The position numbers and the translations under genes are program-made. A stretch of DNA of 64,000 nucleotides from Eretmocerus hayati (Eukaryota > Arthropoda > Insecta > Hymenoptera > Aphelinidae), in assembly GCA_029851415.1 (NCBI GenBank), contig CM056742.1, positions 157,609,121-157,673,120 of the forward strand, in the 5' to 3' direction. The notes under the pieces are model-generated. The model searched no databases and was not told the origin of the DNA. It saw nothing but the letters and a program-made list of their open reading frames with translations. This document shows positions 37,863 to 51,590 of the stretch, piece by piece. The first letter of the stretch is position 1. Every line of letters begins with the position of its first letter.

Positions 37863-40800
37863 GGTGACTCAATTTGTTGTGAGAGTGTGTGGGAAAAAGA
37901 TATTTATGTATTAAAAGTTGAAATTTGAGCACTTTTTGTTCAAAAAGCCCATGGATCAAATTTGACTGGGAGCCGAAAGGTGCCAAATCACTGGGCTCTC
38001 AGAAATTGGATTCTCTACAACTTGTAGAAAGCCAAAAGTTGATAAGGCGAATAGTAAAAGAGAAAGCGTGTCCAATATAAAACAACATACACACATACAC
38101 ACACACAAACACGGAAAATGGGGTGGAAAGATGAGTCTTTGGCAGATTTGGGAGGACATTAGGATGAAAAGTGTTACCTACATTTGATAGCTTTTGGCGA
38201 GAGGAAGAGAATGGTCGTTGGCTTTTTTCGATAAGAGGGATTTTGTTGAAGAATATGTTGATTTTAATGAAAAATTTGATCAAATTTTCGTTGGGGTGAA
38301 AACAAAGCTTTCTCTTTAGAGAAAGCAAAATTTGCAAGTTACATTTACCTCGACATTGGCATTCTCAGATCCAATCATTGACCCAGAATCTAATCGAGTA
38401 ACCGAATTTATCATGAAAAATAAGCAAAGGACATGAGTACATTGGCTTTTTTCTTCTTCTGTTTCAGGTAAAGTGACAAGCTGTAAATCACTATCCATTC
38501 TTTATCTCAAATGAAGATCCTCGTGGAGAGAAACCGAACAAGGTAATCCCTGCATACTGCAATTTACTGTGAGCTATCGATGTGAGACTGCTGACCATAT
38601 TCATCCAAGAGTAATCAAGTTGGTAAATAGTCAATTCATGAATTAGACAATGAATTCCATCTATCGGGGTACGGTTAGTCCCTATCTATTGCTTTTTAAC
38701 CAGTCAAACAGCCCAATACCTTTGAGAGAAGAATGAAACTTGTAGTTATGTCTTCTCTATATTGAAGGAAAAATTCCATCGTCTTTCCCTCATTACTCTG
38801 GTACCACCATCGACGATAAGCCATTTTAGGGATAGAATCAACAAGAGGATTACTTGATATTCAATTGTTTTCAACGAAAGAGTCAATTGAGCTGTAGTCA
38901 ACAAATGTGACGGTTTCCGAGGGGAGTCATTAGCAAACTACAAATTAGGAAACCAAATCAACCTATCAAACTGTGAATATTTAGTGCTACAGTTACAATG
39001 TACGATCAATTAAAATTGGACGGTTTGCTTCATTGCAGATCGATTGCATATCTTGTGTCGTCATCGATCGCTCGACCCACACAGTTAATTAGTAGTTAAT
39101 CATTCGCAAGCAAACCTCTCTATTCAGCATCTCTATCAGCGATTTCATACGCTAGGAGTCGAACAATTGTACACTGTGGCAATTTTGGATAGGTTTACCA
39201 ATCAATCGGGATAATGTGTGTGACTTGGAATAGTCGCATATTTTGAGATGATGAAATAGTGATTGAGAGTGCAAGGGGAAGAGCAAAAGAAGTATGTCAC
39301 TTGAGCTGTTGATTTGATTGAAATGATAAAAAAATGTCCCTTCCGATTGAAAATTCAAGACTTTGAGATGAAATGAGTAATGATAGTAAACTGGTGTTTA
39401 GCTTTGCTTAGCTGGTTTGGCCGATTTTTGGCTGGTAATTCGCAGTAATGTTGATTTTATACTGCGAATATCCATTCTTTCCGAGGAGAGCTTACTTGCA
39501 AGGTTCTGAGCACGTGAAATACGAATGTTCCGATGACATTTGACTTTATTTTAATGAATTCAAACGACAAAAATTCCAATTCCTCGAGATTGGAGTTCAC
39601 TCTAGTTAGCTCAAATGTCATGGGATATCAAATTGAAATTGAACTCAGATTTCGTACTTTCTTCAAGTCACAACTTTGCATAACGTCGAGGAATTTTGAA
39701 AGATGTCATGAATGATCTTTTTTACCGCGAAAATTCTTGGGCACTGAACACCCAACGATATACATCTTTCACGCTTGATCTGGATTACTTCAGGCTCAAT
39801 CTATTACCGGCAATAGGGAATTATAACTCCTCATATTCATTATCAATATGGAGCTGATCGATTTCATCAAAGTTGAGAATTAGACAGACTATTTCTGCCT
39901 TTCGTGTTTCACACGAAAAATGCACAGTTTTGGCAATCATCTTCGACCCGAGATTGAATACCCACTTTGGCTAATTGCGTCACTCATTCGATTTTACGTC
40001 TTCTAATCAGCTCAGCAGTAAATTGACCTGAACAGTTCAAATTGAGTCAAATCGACGTGAAGTAATAAAATTGGACTCAAAATATCCATGAAAGTCTGTG
40101 CGTAGTCCTAGCGACAAATATGGCATTATTGGAAAACGATAGAACCAATGGTGGAAAGCTGCAACTGAGATGGAAACGAGGTGATTGTCAGAAAGAGAGA
40201 GTGAGAGACAGACCAAAAGGTGGGCAGATGACGATAGACGCAGCAAGGTTTGGATAGAACCTATCCTGCGAAATATCGTCGACAGCTTGCAATACAAGCT
40301 CGAAACTGCCACGCGCTCTGAATCCGAATCCTCTTAGTGGTGTAGCTTGAAGAGGATGGCAACGTATAGTCAACCCCTGGTACTGAACTGACAATGTCGA
40401 TATAAAAACGTCAAATGGAGAAACGATTCAATTTTACCCGGTCGAGCGTGCAATGCCAGTCTAGAAGAATCCTGTCGATTCTTCGGTTCTTGGATTTCTT
40501 TCTACATATATATTTGGCGATATAGCCGCCGGTCCTGGACTCTGGCTCTTGTCACCGTTATTACTTAATAAAGTTAAGTTTTAATGGTAGAAGTGAAGTG
40601 GCTCAGATATCTCTGGTTGCCGCATTCCGACATAGTTTATGAAGTCGATATTACCGTTTTGTTTACTGTCGACATTCAAAATCCAATAAGAAACTTTGAG
40701 AGCTTTTACGCACAACTTTATTGGACATTTATTAATTCGATGGAACTTTTCAGTTTCATCCGTGATCTCGGATGCTGTATAACTTCACGCTTATTAATAC

Positions 40801-42999
40801 TTTTGCATCGGGTTCATGATCTCTCAACCCTTAGTTTATGTTACCATGAATTTCGATTTTGGAAGAGGGACAAAAGAATCACTCCAAGAGTTTACTTCAG
40901 TCATATGATGGTCATATCGTAGATTGGAAGCGTTGGCAAGATTTGCTCTCAAAATTTAATCAAGTGAAATTTCACTCGGTTTGTCTCATCAGATTGTTTC
41001 TTGCAACACTCAGGGGCGCCACTCTTCCTCTGGATGGTCTGGATGAATCCAGACCCGACTTACAAGTAAGTATGGAAATCCAGACCTGGGGACTGGTACG
41101 TTGGGTGACAATTTTGATATCATGTGCAAGACCGTTGGAAAAACTGCAGATGCTAAGTATATTGACCACAAATCCCACGCACCATCATGGCATATACATT
41201 TGAAAATGAACGTTATACCTGAAGAACATGCTGCAGTTGACACTTGTCTTACCTCGAATGTCACAATTGATTGAGTCACAATTGATCCGATTGATGCTCA
41301 CTGTACCTGGCTCATCATGTACTACCGAGCGCTCTTTCCTGTGATAAAGTGAGAGTTAAGAGTTATGTCCGATCAGTTATTTCTCAAGAACAGTTCAATA
41401 ACGCAAGCATTCTCTACACCTATTCTGATTGGGTAGAAGATGAGAAAATCGATGAATTCATTGACCCAATGGGTCAATGAGTTCATCAGAGCGAAAAAGT
41501 ATAGAATGCCAACTTTCGCAATAGAAGGATGAACCTATAGGGTTTGGATATAGTTTTCGGGTTGCCTGTACACAAGCGCGCAATAGCTATCGTTGAATCT
41601 AAATTTAGCATTGGTAGGGTTGAGGCTTTTGTATTATTCGAGCCATTGTTCACTATCAATCTAACATGCAACACTTATGCTTGAATCTGGTCTATCCACT
41701 CTTGCGTTTGAAGGATGACAAATAACCGGGAAGAGTAAAGAATACAATATTATTAATATGGCTCTATGTACCCAATGCTGAATCTAGCTATTCTTGAGGA
41801 ATGAGCACCTGTATGACAGCAACCCAACAAGGATGTTCAATCCCTATACCCTTCTTTCTCTCACACTTTTGCTCCAGCACCCTAACTGGGCTTCCGCCCC
41901 GACTCTGAGTCGATGATCTTTTTTTTAGCTTTCACCTTGAGCTTTCCAAAAATGCAAACCTGGAAAAAATTTGATGACGTGGATTGAATGGAATATGATG
42001 CGGAATGGATCAGCAACATTGAAGAAGAGTTATTCTCTTCAGTTGGAAACACTAGATCGTTCATTCTTCGGTATATAGTCTCAAATATCAGTGATGGAGA
42101 CTCCTATGGAACACGTTTTGTACTTTTCTAGGTAGAATAAAGATTTTTCAATGATATCCGATGATATCATCAATAAGATCATCAGGAAATGTGTACATCT
42201 TTCTCAGGCAGATGCGTGAAAAGGAGCTCAAGATTCTTTCATATTAGGCTTCGGCATTTCATTGAAATATTTCTGAATTTTTCTCGTCCAGATCTGCATG
42301 TACTGATCGATGAGAATCCTACACAAAAGGTTGATTCCAAATGGGATGGATCACGGAACGAAAATGGAACGATAATGTACCAATATCACCAATGTTTTCA
42401 GTAACTGCAACCCGAAGGCTAGTTTTTAATATAAATATCGCCATATAGTGCATTTTTAGTCGATCATCAAGACTCCTACTAGATGGACGTCATTCCTTCA
42501 TGGATCATGTAAAGAAGTCGCAGAAAGATTGGAGTGAAATAATTCAGTCGCTAGACAATATCACCGTTATGCAATGCCATTTAGTCAAGAAACCCGAGTA
42601 TTGCACATACACATTTTGGAGAGTGTTAAACTGAAAAATAGAGTACGAGAGAAATATGTCATTTTTATGATCAACGGATGAGAATACTCCACTCCGAAAT
42701 TCTTTCAATCTTCCATTCATAGAATATTTCCTTCTCAGCCGAATCAAACTCTACGAGATATTATTCAATCCCTCCTGCTCAATTTTGAAGTCTTATATCA
42801 ATTCTAAGAGATGAATCTCACGATCGGATTACAAGATTCATTCCCTGGTCCACGATTATGATTCAGAAGACCTCAGATGAATAGACAATGAATTGGACGA
42901 AACTTTCAACCAGAAGCGGAATTCTATTGCACCGGATGAACCAACGAGGCAATTCTCGTAATTACTCACGCCATGAATAAGGAACAAAAGAAGTTAGTA
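37863..42999. other. Unique DNA, no gene recognised
   Basis: Holds a CA-rich run near 38085-38112 and a short perfect-looking hairpin at 41451-41487 (listed separately). Open frames of up to about 114 codons (for example 40859-41203 plus) overlap on opposite strands and carry no family signature. Confidence 0.4.
41451..41487. repeat. Short palindrome, 17-bp arms
   Basis: The left half is GATGAATTCATTGACCCA and the right half is its complement with one mismatch, with almost no loop. It stands alone in unique sequence. It could be a dimeric protein-binding site or a chance palindrome. Confidence 0.6.
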
Positions 43000-43880
43000 G
43001 TGACCAGGATAGAGCAGAGCATGAAGGCAATACGGTTTCGGTTGATTCCGCAATTCCTTTTACGCGTAGCAGCAGCAGAGTGCCACCAACCCCGTACTCT
43101 CAATGCAAATGGCTCAGTTCTCATTTGATCCCTCAACTATTCAAATTAACCGAAAGCCCGTCGTCGTCCTCGTAGTGACTGTAGTCCTTGCTAGCTCTAG
43201 AATTCCATTTCTCGAAGCCACTTACTTTACCACGGAGATCCGCATAATCAACGCCGAGGTCCACTTACTTTCTATCCCTCAAACTCTCTCTCTATCTCTC
43301 TCTCTCTCTCGATAAACCTTGAAATCCTTGCTTTGAGATCTCGTAAAAATATTTTATCAAGACCTTCTGTCGTACAGTCTTGACTCGGCGTCTGTCATCG
43401 AGCGTGTGAAAAAGTAGCCATGGGCTATGAAGTGCAGCTTGAATAAGCTACGATGATGAAAAAAAGGTGGATGAGGAAAGGCAAAGGTGAAGGAAGGGTC
43501 GGGGTTGGATAAGGGATAGAATGGCGCTGGGAGCTGCTTTAAATTCCGCACTCGAAGAAAAGCAAAGTCGAGCTGACGACGACGACGACGACGAAGATGG
43601 TTGCACTGCCCGGTTGAACGTGGTACAAGGGATGAGGCATCAGGCGGTGTAGCCTCAACGGATAGAGAGCAAAGAGCTCAGAGAAAGCATGGGATAGAAA
43701 GTAGATCGTACTGCTGACCAGTGTTCCTATCTCGTCCCGACTTTCCCGAGGCGGCGGCGGCGGCGCGAGCGTGCGCAGTTGTACGGCGCCGCTATTGGAT
43801 CTCTATAAGCGCGCTCTTTTAAAGACGCGCTACCGCGCGTCGCCTTTACGGCGGCCCACGGGTTTTGTTACCGATAATTG
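43000..43880. promoter_or_regulatory. CpG-rich island with GAC/GGC repeats and a TATA-like site
   Basis: The stretch carries AGCAGCAGCAG (about 43068-43078), (TC)n (about 43288-43312), (GAC)n (about 43577-43594) and (GGC)n (about 43751-43765). A very CpG-dense part at 43740-43870 includes a CTATAAGCGCGC word and a GACGCGC/GCGCGTC inverted repeat. It is the most GC-rich part of the window. It could be the promoter or first exon of a gene outside the recognised set; I found no coding exon with matching splice sites. Confidence 0.35.
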
Positions 43881-44268
43881 TAGACGTTGAAAACGAATAA
43901 ACAGCATGTGCAAATGATCATTATTTACGTATTTTTTCACGTAGAATCCGATTAGAAGAACGGTTTTTTCTTAAATATAATATAATGTCGAAATTTTACG
44001 ATTTTTCGCAAAGAATACGGAACAAATTGGTCTCGTTATAAAGTTTATAACTAGAGATGGCTTGATATCATTGCCCAGATTATATTCGGAGACGAAAAAG
44101 CGTCATGAAAATATTCGTAACAATTCATTTCCAAAAACAAACGTCACTGTGTACATTCGGGAGGATGACTGGTTGTGATAATTCCCTATGATTAATTTTT
44201 TTATGACATTCCGTAGAATATGAGAGTAATGATCATAATTGCTTATATGTAAGCGATGAAAAAACCAA

Positions 44269-44285
44269 AGCCCCCGACGGGGGCT
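44269..44285 (-). terminator. GC hairpin followed by T-rich tract (terminator-like)
   Basis: AGCCCCC and GGGGGCT pair perfectly around a GAC loop. Read on the minus strand the hairpin is followed by TTGGTTTTTTC, the layout of a bacterial intrinsic terminator. In a eukaryotic chromosome this is odd. It may be coincidental, or a relic of transferred bacterial or phage DNA together with the tRNA-like sequence 39 bp away. Confidence 0.3.
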
Positions 44286-44323
44286 GACTGACATGTGCTA
44301 CATTTGCTGCGTCTTCAGCAACT

Positions 44324-44393
44324 GTCTCGTTAGCCGAGCGGTAGAAGCTCCGCCTTCTACCCGGTAGGTTCGGGTTCGATTCCCACGCGAACC
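44324..44393 (+). tRNA. tRNA-like sequence, degenerate, anticodon would read TCT (Arg)
   Basis: An A-box-like TAGCCGAGCGG and a B-box-like GGTTCGATTCC are spaced as in a tRNA. The loop CTTCTAC would place TCT at the anticodon with T33 and A37. A run of 15 or so T follows directly, which would terminate Pol III. However, the acceptor stem has about 5 of 7 pairs, the T stem 3 of 5, and the D and anticodon stems are also imperfect. GTAGAAG/CTTCTAC form an alternative hairpin. I read this as a pseudo-tRNA or a tRNA-derived SINE head, not a working tRNA. Confidence 0.45.
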
Positions 44394-44594
44394 TTTTTTT
44401 TTTTTTTTCCTAAACACTTCCGATTCCAGGTAAATTTTATTTTCTGAATGCGAAAAAAATTCGCACTGAGATGGTCAATGTGTTCCTCGATGATCAAATC
44501 GGAATAGGCGTCATGAAACTGAATGACTGGTGCGAATCACAAGAATTGAGATAAAATATGCTTGCTCAGAAGCCCGGAGTGGATCAACATTTGC

Positions 44595-47500
44595 ATCCTG
44601 GTTTGAATATGAACTTTTTATAAACTTTCCGCTTTGCAAATGTATTGTAAATGTCGTTGATGAGACGTACATGTAGTAAAATCAAACAAAATATTGCAAT
44701 TCAAAAAATTATGCATAGATGATCGTGATGAAACTAACTTTTTTTTCCGTCCGACTCGGAATCCAACCCCAAAATTTCGATCTTGGCTTAAGGATAAAAT
44801 TTTTTATAAACTTTCCACTTTGCAAACTTGTTGTTAATGTTATTGATAAGACGTCCATGCAGTAAAGTCGAATAAAATATTCAATTTCGAAAAGTTATGC
44901 AGAGTTGAAGGGGATAAAACGGAATTTTTTTTCCGTCCGACTCGGAATACAACCCCAAAATTTTGATCCTGGCTCAAGGATAAAATTTTTTATAAACTTT
45001 CCACTTTGCAAACTTGTTGTTAATGTTATTGTTAAGACGTACATGCAGTAAAGTCGAATAAAATATTTAATTTCGAAAAGTTATGCAGAGTTGAAGGGGA
45101 CAAAACGGTTTTTTTTTTCCGTCCGACTCGCAATCCAACCCCAGATTTTCGATCTTGGCTTAAGGATAAAATTTTTTATAAACTTTCCACTTTGCAAACT
45201 TGTTGTTGATGTTACTGATAAGACGTACATGCAGTAAAGTCTAATAAATTATTGAATTTCAAGAAATTATGCATAGATTATCGTGATAAAACTAACTTTT
45301 TTTTCCGTCCGACTCGGAATTCAGCCCCAAATTTTTGATCCTGGCTCAAGGATAAAATTTTTTATAAACTTTCCACTTTGCAAACTTGTTGTTAATGTTA
45401 TTGTTAAGACGTAAATGCAGTAAAGTCGAATAAAATATTTAATTTCGAACAGTTATGCAGAGTTGAAGGGGACAAAACGGTTTTTTTTTTCCGTCCGACT
45501 CGCAATCCAACCCCAAATTTTCGATCTTGGCTTAAGGATAAAATTTTTTATAAACTTTCCACTTTGCAAACTTGTTGTTGATGTTACTGATAAGACGTAC
45601 ATGCAGTAAAGTCTAATAAATTATTGAATTTCAAAAAATTATGCATAGATTATCGTGATAAAACTAACTTTTTTTTTCGTCCGACTCGGAATTCAGCCCC
45701 AAATTTTTGATCCTGGCTCAAGGATAAAATTTTTTATAAACTTTCCACTTCGCAAACTTGTTGTTAATGTTATTGATAAGCCGTCCATGCAGTAAAGTCG
45801 AATAAAATATTCAATTTCGAAAAGTTATGCAGAGTTGAAGGGGATAAAACGGAATTTTTTTTCCGTCCGACTCGGAATACAACCCCAAAATTTTGATCCT
45901 GGCTCAAGGATAAAATTTTTTATAAACTTTCCACTTTGCAAACTTGTTGTTGATGTTACTGATAAGACGTACATGCAGTAAAGTCTAATAAATTATTGAA
46001 TTTCAAAAAATTATGCATAGATTATCGTGATAAAACTAACTTTTTTTTTCGTCCGACTCGGAATTCAGCCCCAAATTTTTGATCCTGGCTCAAGGATAAA
46101 ATTTTTTATAAACTTTCCACTTCGCAAACTTGTTGTTAATGTTATTGATAAGACTTACATGCAGTAAAGTCGAATAAAATATTTAATTTCGAACAGTTAT
46201 GCAGAGTTGAAGGGGACAAAACGGTTTTTTTTTTCCGTCCGACTCGCAATCCAACCCCAAATTTTCGATCTTGGCTTAAGGATAAAATTTTTTATAAACT
46301 TTCCACTTTGCAAACTTGTTGTTGATGTTACTGATAAGACGTACATGCAGTAAAGTCTAATAAATTATTGAATTTCAAAAAATTATGCATAGATTATCGT
46401 GATAAAACTAACTTTTTTTTTCGTCCGACTCGGAATTCAGCCCCAAATTTTTGATCCTGGCTCAAGGATAAAATTTTTTATAAACTTTCCACTTCGCAAA
46501 CTTGTTGTTAATGTTATTGATAAGCCGTCCATGCAGTAAAGTCGAATAAAATATTCAATTTCGAAAAGTTATGCAGAGTTGAAGGGGATAAAACGGAATT
46601 TTTTTTCCGTCCGACTCGGAATACAACCCCAAAATTTTGATCCTGGCTCAAGGATAAAATTTTTTATAAACTTTCCACTTTGCAAACTTGTTGTTAATGT
46701 TATTGTTAAGACGTACATGCAGTAAAGTCGAATAAAATATTTAATTTCGAAAAGTTATGCAGAGTTGAAGGGGACAAAACGGTTTTTTTTTTCCGTCCGA
46801 CTCGCAATCCAACCCCAAATTTTCGATCTTGGCTTAAGGATAAAATTTTTTATAAACTTTCCACTTTGCAAACTTGTTGTTGATGTTACTGATAAGACGT
46901 ACATGCAGTAAAGTCTAATAAATTATTGAATTTCAAGAAATTATGCATAGATTATCGTGATAAAACTAACTTTTTTTTCCGTCCGACTCGGAATTCAGCC
47001 CCAAATTTTTGATCCTGGCTCAAGGATAAAATTTTTTATAAACTTTCCACTTTGCAAACTTGTTGTTAATGTTATTGTTAAGACGTAAATGCAGTAAAGT
47101 CGAATAAAATATTTAATTTCGAACAGTTATGCAGAGTTGAAGGGGACAAAACGGTTTTTTTTTCCGTCCGACTCGCAATCCAACCCCAAATTTTCGATCT
47201 TGGCTTAAGGATAAAATTTTTTATAAACTTTCCACTTTGCAAACTTGTTGTTGATGTTACTGATAAGACGTACATGCAGTAAAGTCTAATAAATTATTGA
47301 ATTTCAAAAAATTATGCATAGATTATCGTGATAAAACTAACTTTTTTTTTCGTCCGACTCGGAATTCAGCCCCAAATTTTTGATCCTGGCTCAAGGATAA
47401 AATTTTTTATAAACTTTCCACTTCGCAAACTTGTTGTTAATGTTATTGATAAGACTTACATGCAGTAAAGTCAAATTAAATATTCAATTTCAAAAAGTTA

Positions 47501-50345
47501 TGCAGAGTTGAAGGAGATAAAACGGAATTTTTTTCCGTCCGACTCGGAATCCAACCCCAAAATTTTGATCCTGGCTCAAGGATAAAATTTTCTATATTCT
47601 TTCAACTTTGCAAACTTGTTGTTAATGTTATTGTCAAGACGTACATGCAGTAAAGTCCAATAAAATATTTAATTTCGAAAAGTTATGCAGAGTTGAAGGG
47701 GACAAAACGGTTTTTTTTTTCGTCCGACTCGGAATTCAACCCCAAATTTTCGATCCTGGCTCAAGGATAAAATTTTTTATATTCTTCCAACTTTGCAAAC
47801 TTGTTGTTGATGTTATTGATAAGACGTACATGCAGTAAAGTCTAATAAATTATTGAATTTCAAAAAATTATGCATAGATTATCGTGATAAAACTAACTTT
47901 TTTTTCCGTCCGACTCGGAATTCAGCCCCAAATTTTTGATCCTGGCTCAAGGATTAAATTTTTTATATTCTTTCAAGTCTGCAAACTTGTTGTTAATGTT
48001 ATTGATAAGACTTACATGCAGTAAAGTCAAATTAAATATTCAATTTCAAAAAGTTATGCAGAGTTGAAGGAGATAAAACGGAATTTTTTTCCGTCCGACT
48101 CGGAATCCAACCCCAAAATTTTGATCCTGGCTCAAGGATAAAATTTTCTATATTCTTTCAACTTTGCAAACTTGTTGTTAATGTTATTGTCAAGACGTAC
48201 ATGCAGTAAAGTCCAATAAAATATTTAATTTCGAAAAGTTATGCAGAGTTGAAGGGGACAAAACGGTTTTTTTTTTCGTCCGACTCGGAATTCAACCCCA
48301 AATTTTCGATCCTGGCTCAAGGATAAAATTTTTTATATTCTTCCAATTTTGCAAACTTGTTGTTGATGTTATTGATAAGACGTACATGCAGTAAAGTCTA
48401 ATAAATTATTGAATTTCAAAAAATTATGCATAGATTATCGTGATAAAACTAACTTTTTTTTCCGTCCGACTCGGAATTCAGCCCCAAATTTTTGATCCTG
48501 GCTCAAGGATAATATTTTTTATATCCTTTCAACTTTGCAAACTTGTTGTTAATGTTATTGTTAAGACGTACATGCAGTAAAAACGAATGAAATATTTAAT
48601 TTCAAAAAATTATGCAGAGTTGAAGGGGATAAAACGGATTTTTTCTTCCGTCCGACCCGGAATCCAACCCCAAATTACTTGATCCTGGCTCAAGGATATT
48701 CCACTTTGCAAACTTGTTTTTAATGATTTGAAAAGACGTACCCGCAGTAAGGTCGAATAAAATATTGAAATTCGAAAATTTATGCAGACTTGAAAGGGAT
48801 AAAACGGAATTTTTTTCGCACACCTCCATAATACAAGGACAATTTTTTGATTCTGGCTTAGGGATAAATTTATTTTGAAATTTTTCAACTTGCAAATGTA
48901 TTGTTAATGTCGTTAATAAGACGTACGTGCAATAAAATCGAATAAAATATTGAAATTCAAAAAATCATGCAGGGTTGATAGTTATAAAACTAACTTTTTC
49001 CCCGTCCGTCTCGCAATGCAACCCAAATATTCGATCTTGGATTTAGGATAAAATTTTTTATACACTTTCCATTAAGCAAATGTGTTGTCAATGTCGTTGA
49101 TAACGCGTACATGCAATGAAATCGAATAAAATATTGAAATTGGAAGAGATATGCAGGCTTGAAGGGGATAAAACGGGATTTTTTTTGGCACACCTTGGAA
49201 TACAACGACAATTTTTGTGATCTTGGCTTAGGGGTAAGTATATTTTCCAACTCTCCATCTCGCAAATGTGTTCTACAGGTTATTGAGAACACGTTCGTGG
49301 ATTGGAATCGAATATAATATTGAAATTAAAAAAGTTATGCAGAGTTGATCGGGATGAAACGGAATTTTTTTGTCCGATCAACTCGCAATCCGACCCAGAT
49401 TCTTGTCCCTGGCTTCAGGATAAAATTGGTTGGAAACTCTTCATCTTGCAAATGTGTACTAGATGAACGCGACAAGACATCCTTGCAATGTATTTTGTTA
49501 TAATGTTAGAATTCGGCTAGTGATGGGCAGACGATGGAGATATAATACCTTTTTTTTTTAATAGCCGTCTCACGATCCAACCGACCTTAAAGTTGCCTTT
49601 AGTACAAATTCCTCCATAAATTTCCCACTTCGAAAATGTGTTCTCTGTGAACAATAGAACACATCCATACGGTCAAATTCGGTAGAATAATAAAATCCGA
49701 TAAGTAATGTAAAGAGGAAGGAGATGAAGTGCTATTTTTTCAACAATCGACTCGCGATCCAACCGAACTTCAACACCGTGCCATTCGTATGAATTTCCTT
49801 ATAAATTTTTCACTCTGCAAATGTGTTCCCTATGAACAATAGAAGACATCCATGCGATAAAATTCATTCGAATGATAAAGTTCGAAAAATGATTAGAAGA
49901 GGATGGAGATAGAATGCAATTTCTTTAATAGCCATCTCCTGAGCCAGCCGAACTTTTGCATCCTGCCTTGAGTATAAATTTTTTCATAAACCTTTTACCC
50001 TGCCAATGTGTTTTTTATGAACAATATAGGACGTCAATGCAATAAAATTTGATAGAATGGTAAAATTGGAGGAATGATGGAAAGATGAAGGAGATACAAT
50101 GCAATTTTTTTTAATAGCCGTCTCCCGATCCAGCCGAACTTGTGCACCCTGCCCTGATTATACATTTTTTTGTTAAGTTCTTACTTTGCAAATGTGTTCT
50201 TTATGAGCTATAGAAGGCGTCCATGCAATAAAATAGGATAGAATAATGAAATTCGAAAAGAGATGGAAAGAGGAAATACATGGATAGTAATTTTTCTCAA
50301 TGGCCAACTAGCCATCCGCAATCGATCTTCTTCATCCTGGCTCTA
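44595..50345 (+). repeat. ~186-bp satellite array, left (forward) arm
   Basis: About 31 monomers. Landmarks such as AGGATAAAATTTTTTATAAA recur every 186 bp (44791, 44977, 45163 and so on). At least three monomer classes can be told apart by GACTCGGAATACAACC, GACTCGCAATCCAACC and GACTCGGAATTCAGCCCC. They are arranged in higher-order blocks; 44985-45660 and 46660-47340 are nearly identical. From about 48.7 kb inward, monomers carry a CACACC variant and diverge progressively. The last ones (49.5-50.35 kb) are barely recognisable, as expected at an array edge. Open frames inside are artefacts. Confidence 0.95.
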
Positions 50346-50385
50346 ATACTATATCGTTCCTTTCATCGCCTTTCTTCCGGAAACA

Positions 50386-50622
50386 TGTGGTTGTTGGGCT
50401 ACGCGGATGGATAAACGCTCAAACCTAGCAAGCGGAAACACGGCGCTCGGGAGCTCGCGGGTTTGAATCCGGGTCAGTAGTCAGTACTGATCCCGGTCGG
50501 GTCAACTTTTGAATTTTTCGGACGACATTTTCCGGGCTATGTCCTTGGTCGGAATAAGTGCCCCTTGGCCTTAATTACACACCTAACGCTTCCAAATATA
50601 CAAACAACACAAACAAACAACG
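50386..50622 (+). mobile_element. tRNA-derived SINE
   Basis: Begins near a GGGCTACGCGGATGG A-box-like segment, with a GGGTTTGAATCCGG B-box-like segment about 55 bp further on (50458-50471). A non-tRNA body follows, and the element ends in a CAAACAAACAACG-type A-rich tail. This layout of Pol III promoter, body and A-rich tail is diagnostic of a SINE. It sits immediately inside the decayed edge of the satellite arm. No second copy is in the window. Confidence 0.7.
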
Positions 50623-51590
50623 AAAATTCAATATTGCCGCCATGCCATCAAGCAATAACATACCACAATTACTTGTGCAATGATACAGTCACGTCTGCCA
50701 TCTGGTACAGAGGGGTATATATATAGCCAACAAAGTTAGAAGGAGGATAAACGCTGTTCTCCATTTGTCAAACATTATTGCTTCATAGCATATAGGGACT
50801 GGTTTCAAAGGTTTTCATACATTCACTGAGTGAACATTGATGGTTCAGAAGCAGAGTGTTGACACTTCTACTCGCATAATCCATCGTGAATAATCCTATT
50901 GAAAAAAGAATAAAGAGATGTATAGAAAAGTACAAAATATTTATATATACATTATCAAAAAGTGCATGTACATCATTGCATCATTTCTTGAGATAATCTA
51001 TAATATCTCATAAGTTTGTACATGAAACTTTTCCAAGTTTTCTCAAAGTTGACAATTGTGTAAATTATTCAGAATTGAAAGTCAACTAGGCTTCAATTAA
51101 TTTACATTCAGAAAGAGTGGATAGAATCTCAACCTCACACTTATGCAAACTGATAAATAATGTGTACAAATCTGCATCATGCAAATTATAAGAGCAACTG
51201 GATACCATATTGTGGGATGAGTGCTCCAAGAGGATGGTTACATGAGTACCTGATCCTCAATGCGGATTAGTTTGATAAAAGTTTGCACAGTAACAATGAT
51301 CTCATTGATGAAATATTACTGGCTTGTGCACCACTCATTGGATCAAGATAATGAACTAATACCATCGCAGGGAGTAACAATTAATTACATAACACATTGA
51401 TTGGTTTTCCAACTGTTTCGTTGCAAGGTACAGTAGTATTAGTTCATTCTCTTGGTCCACCTAGTCATGCACAGAATAATACTGCATCGAGGACATCATT
51501 ATTTCTGGGTCAATGAAAGCTTATGTAGCTTAAAAGAAATAGTAAACGATTCCGTAGAACTTATTCTTATATAGCTTTGTGAACCTGTCA
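50623..51590. other. Unique DNA between the SINE and the FHA gene
   Basis: AT-rich, with no exon or repeat recognised. It should contain the 3' UTR of the minus-strand FHA gene, but no canonical AATAAA could be assigned with confidence. Confidence 0.4.

Noticed and set aside
44595..50345. CRISPR-like array
   Set aside because: The repeats are ~186 bp, contiguous, without unique spacers, and in a eukaryotic context. It is a satellite.
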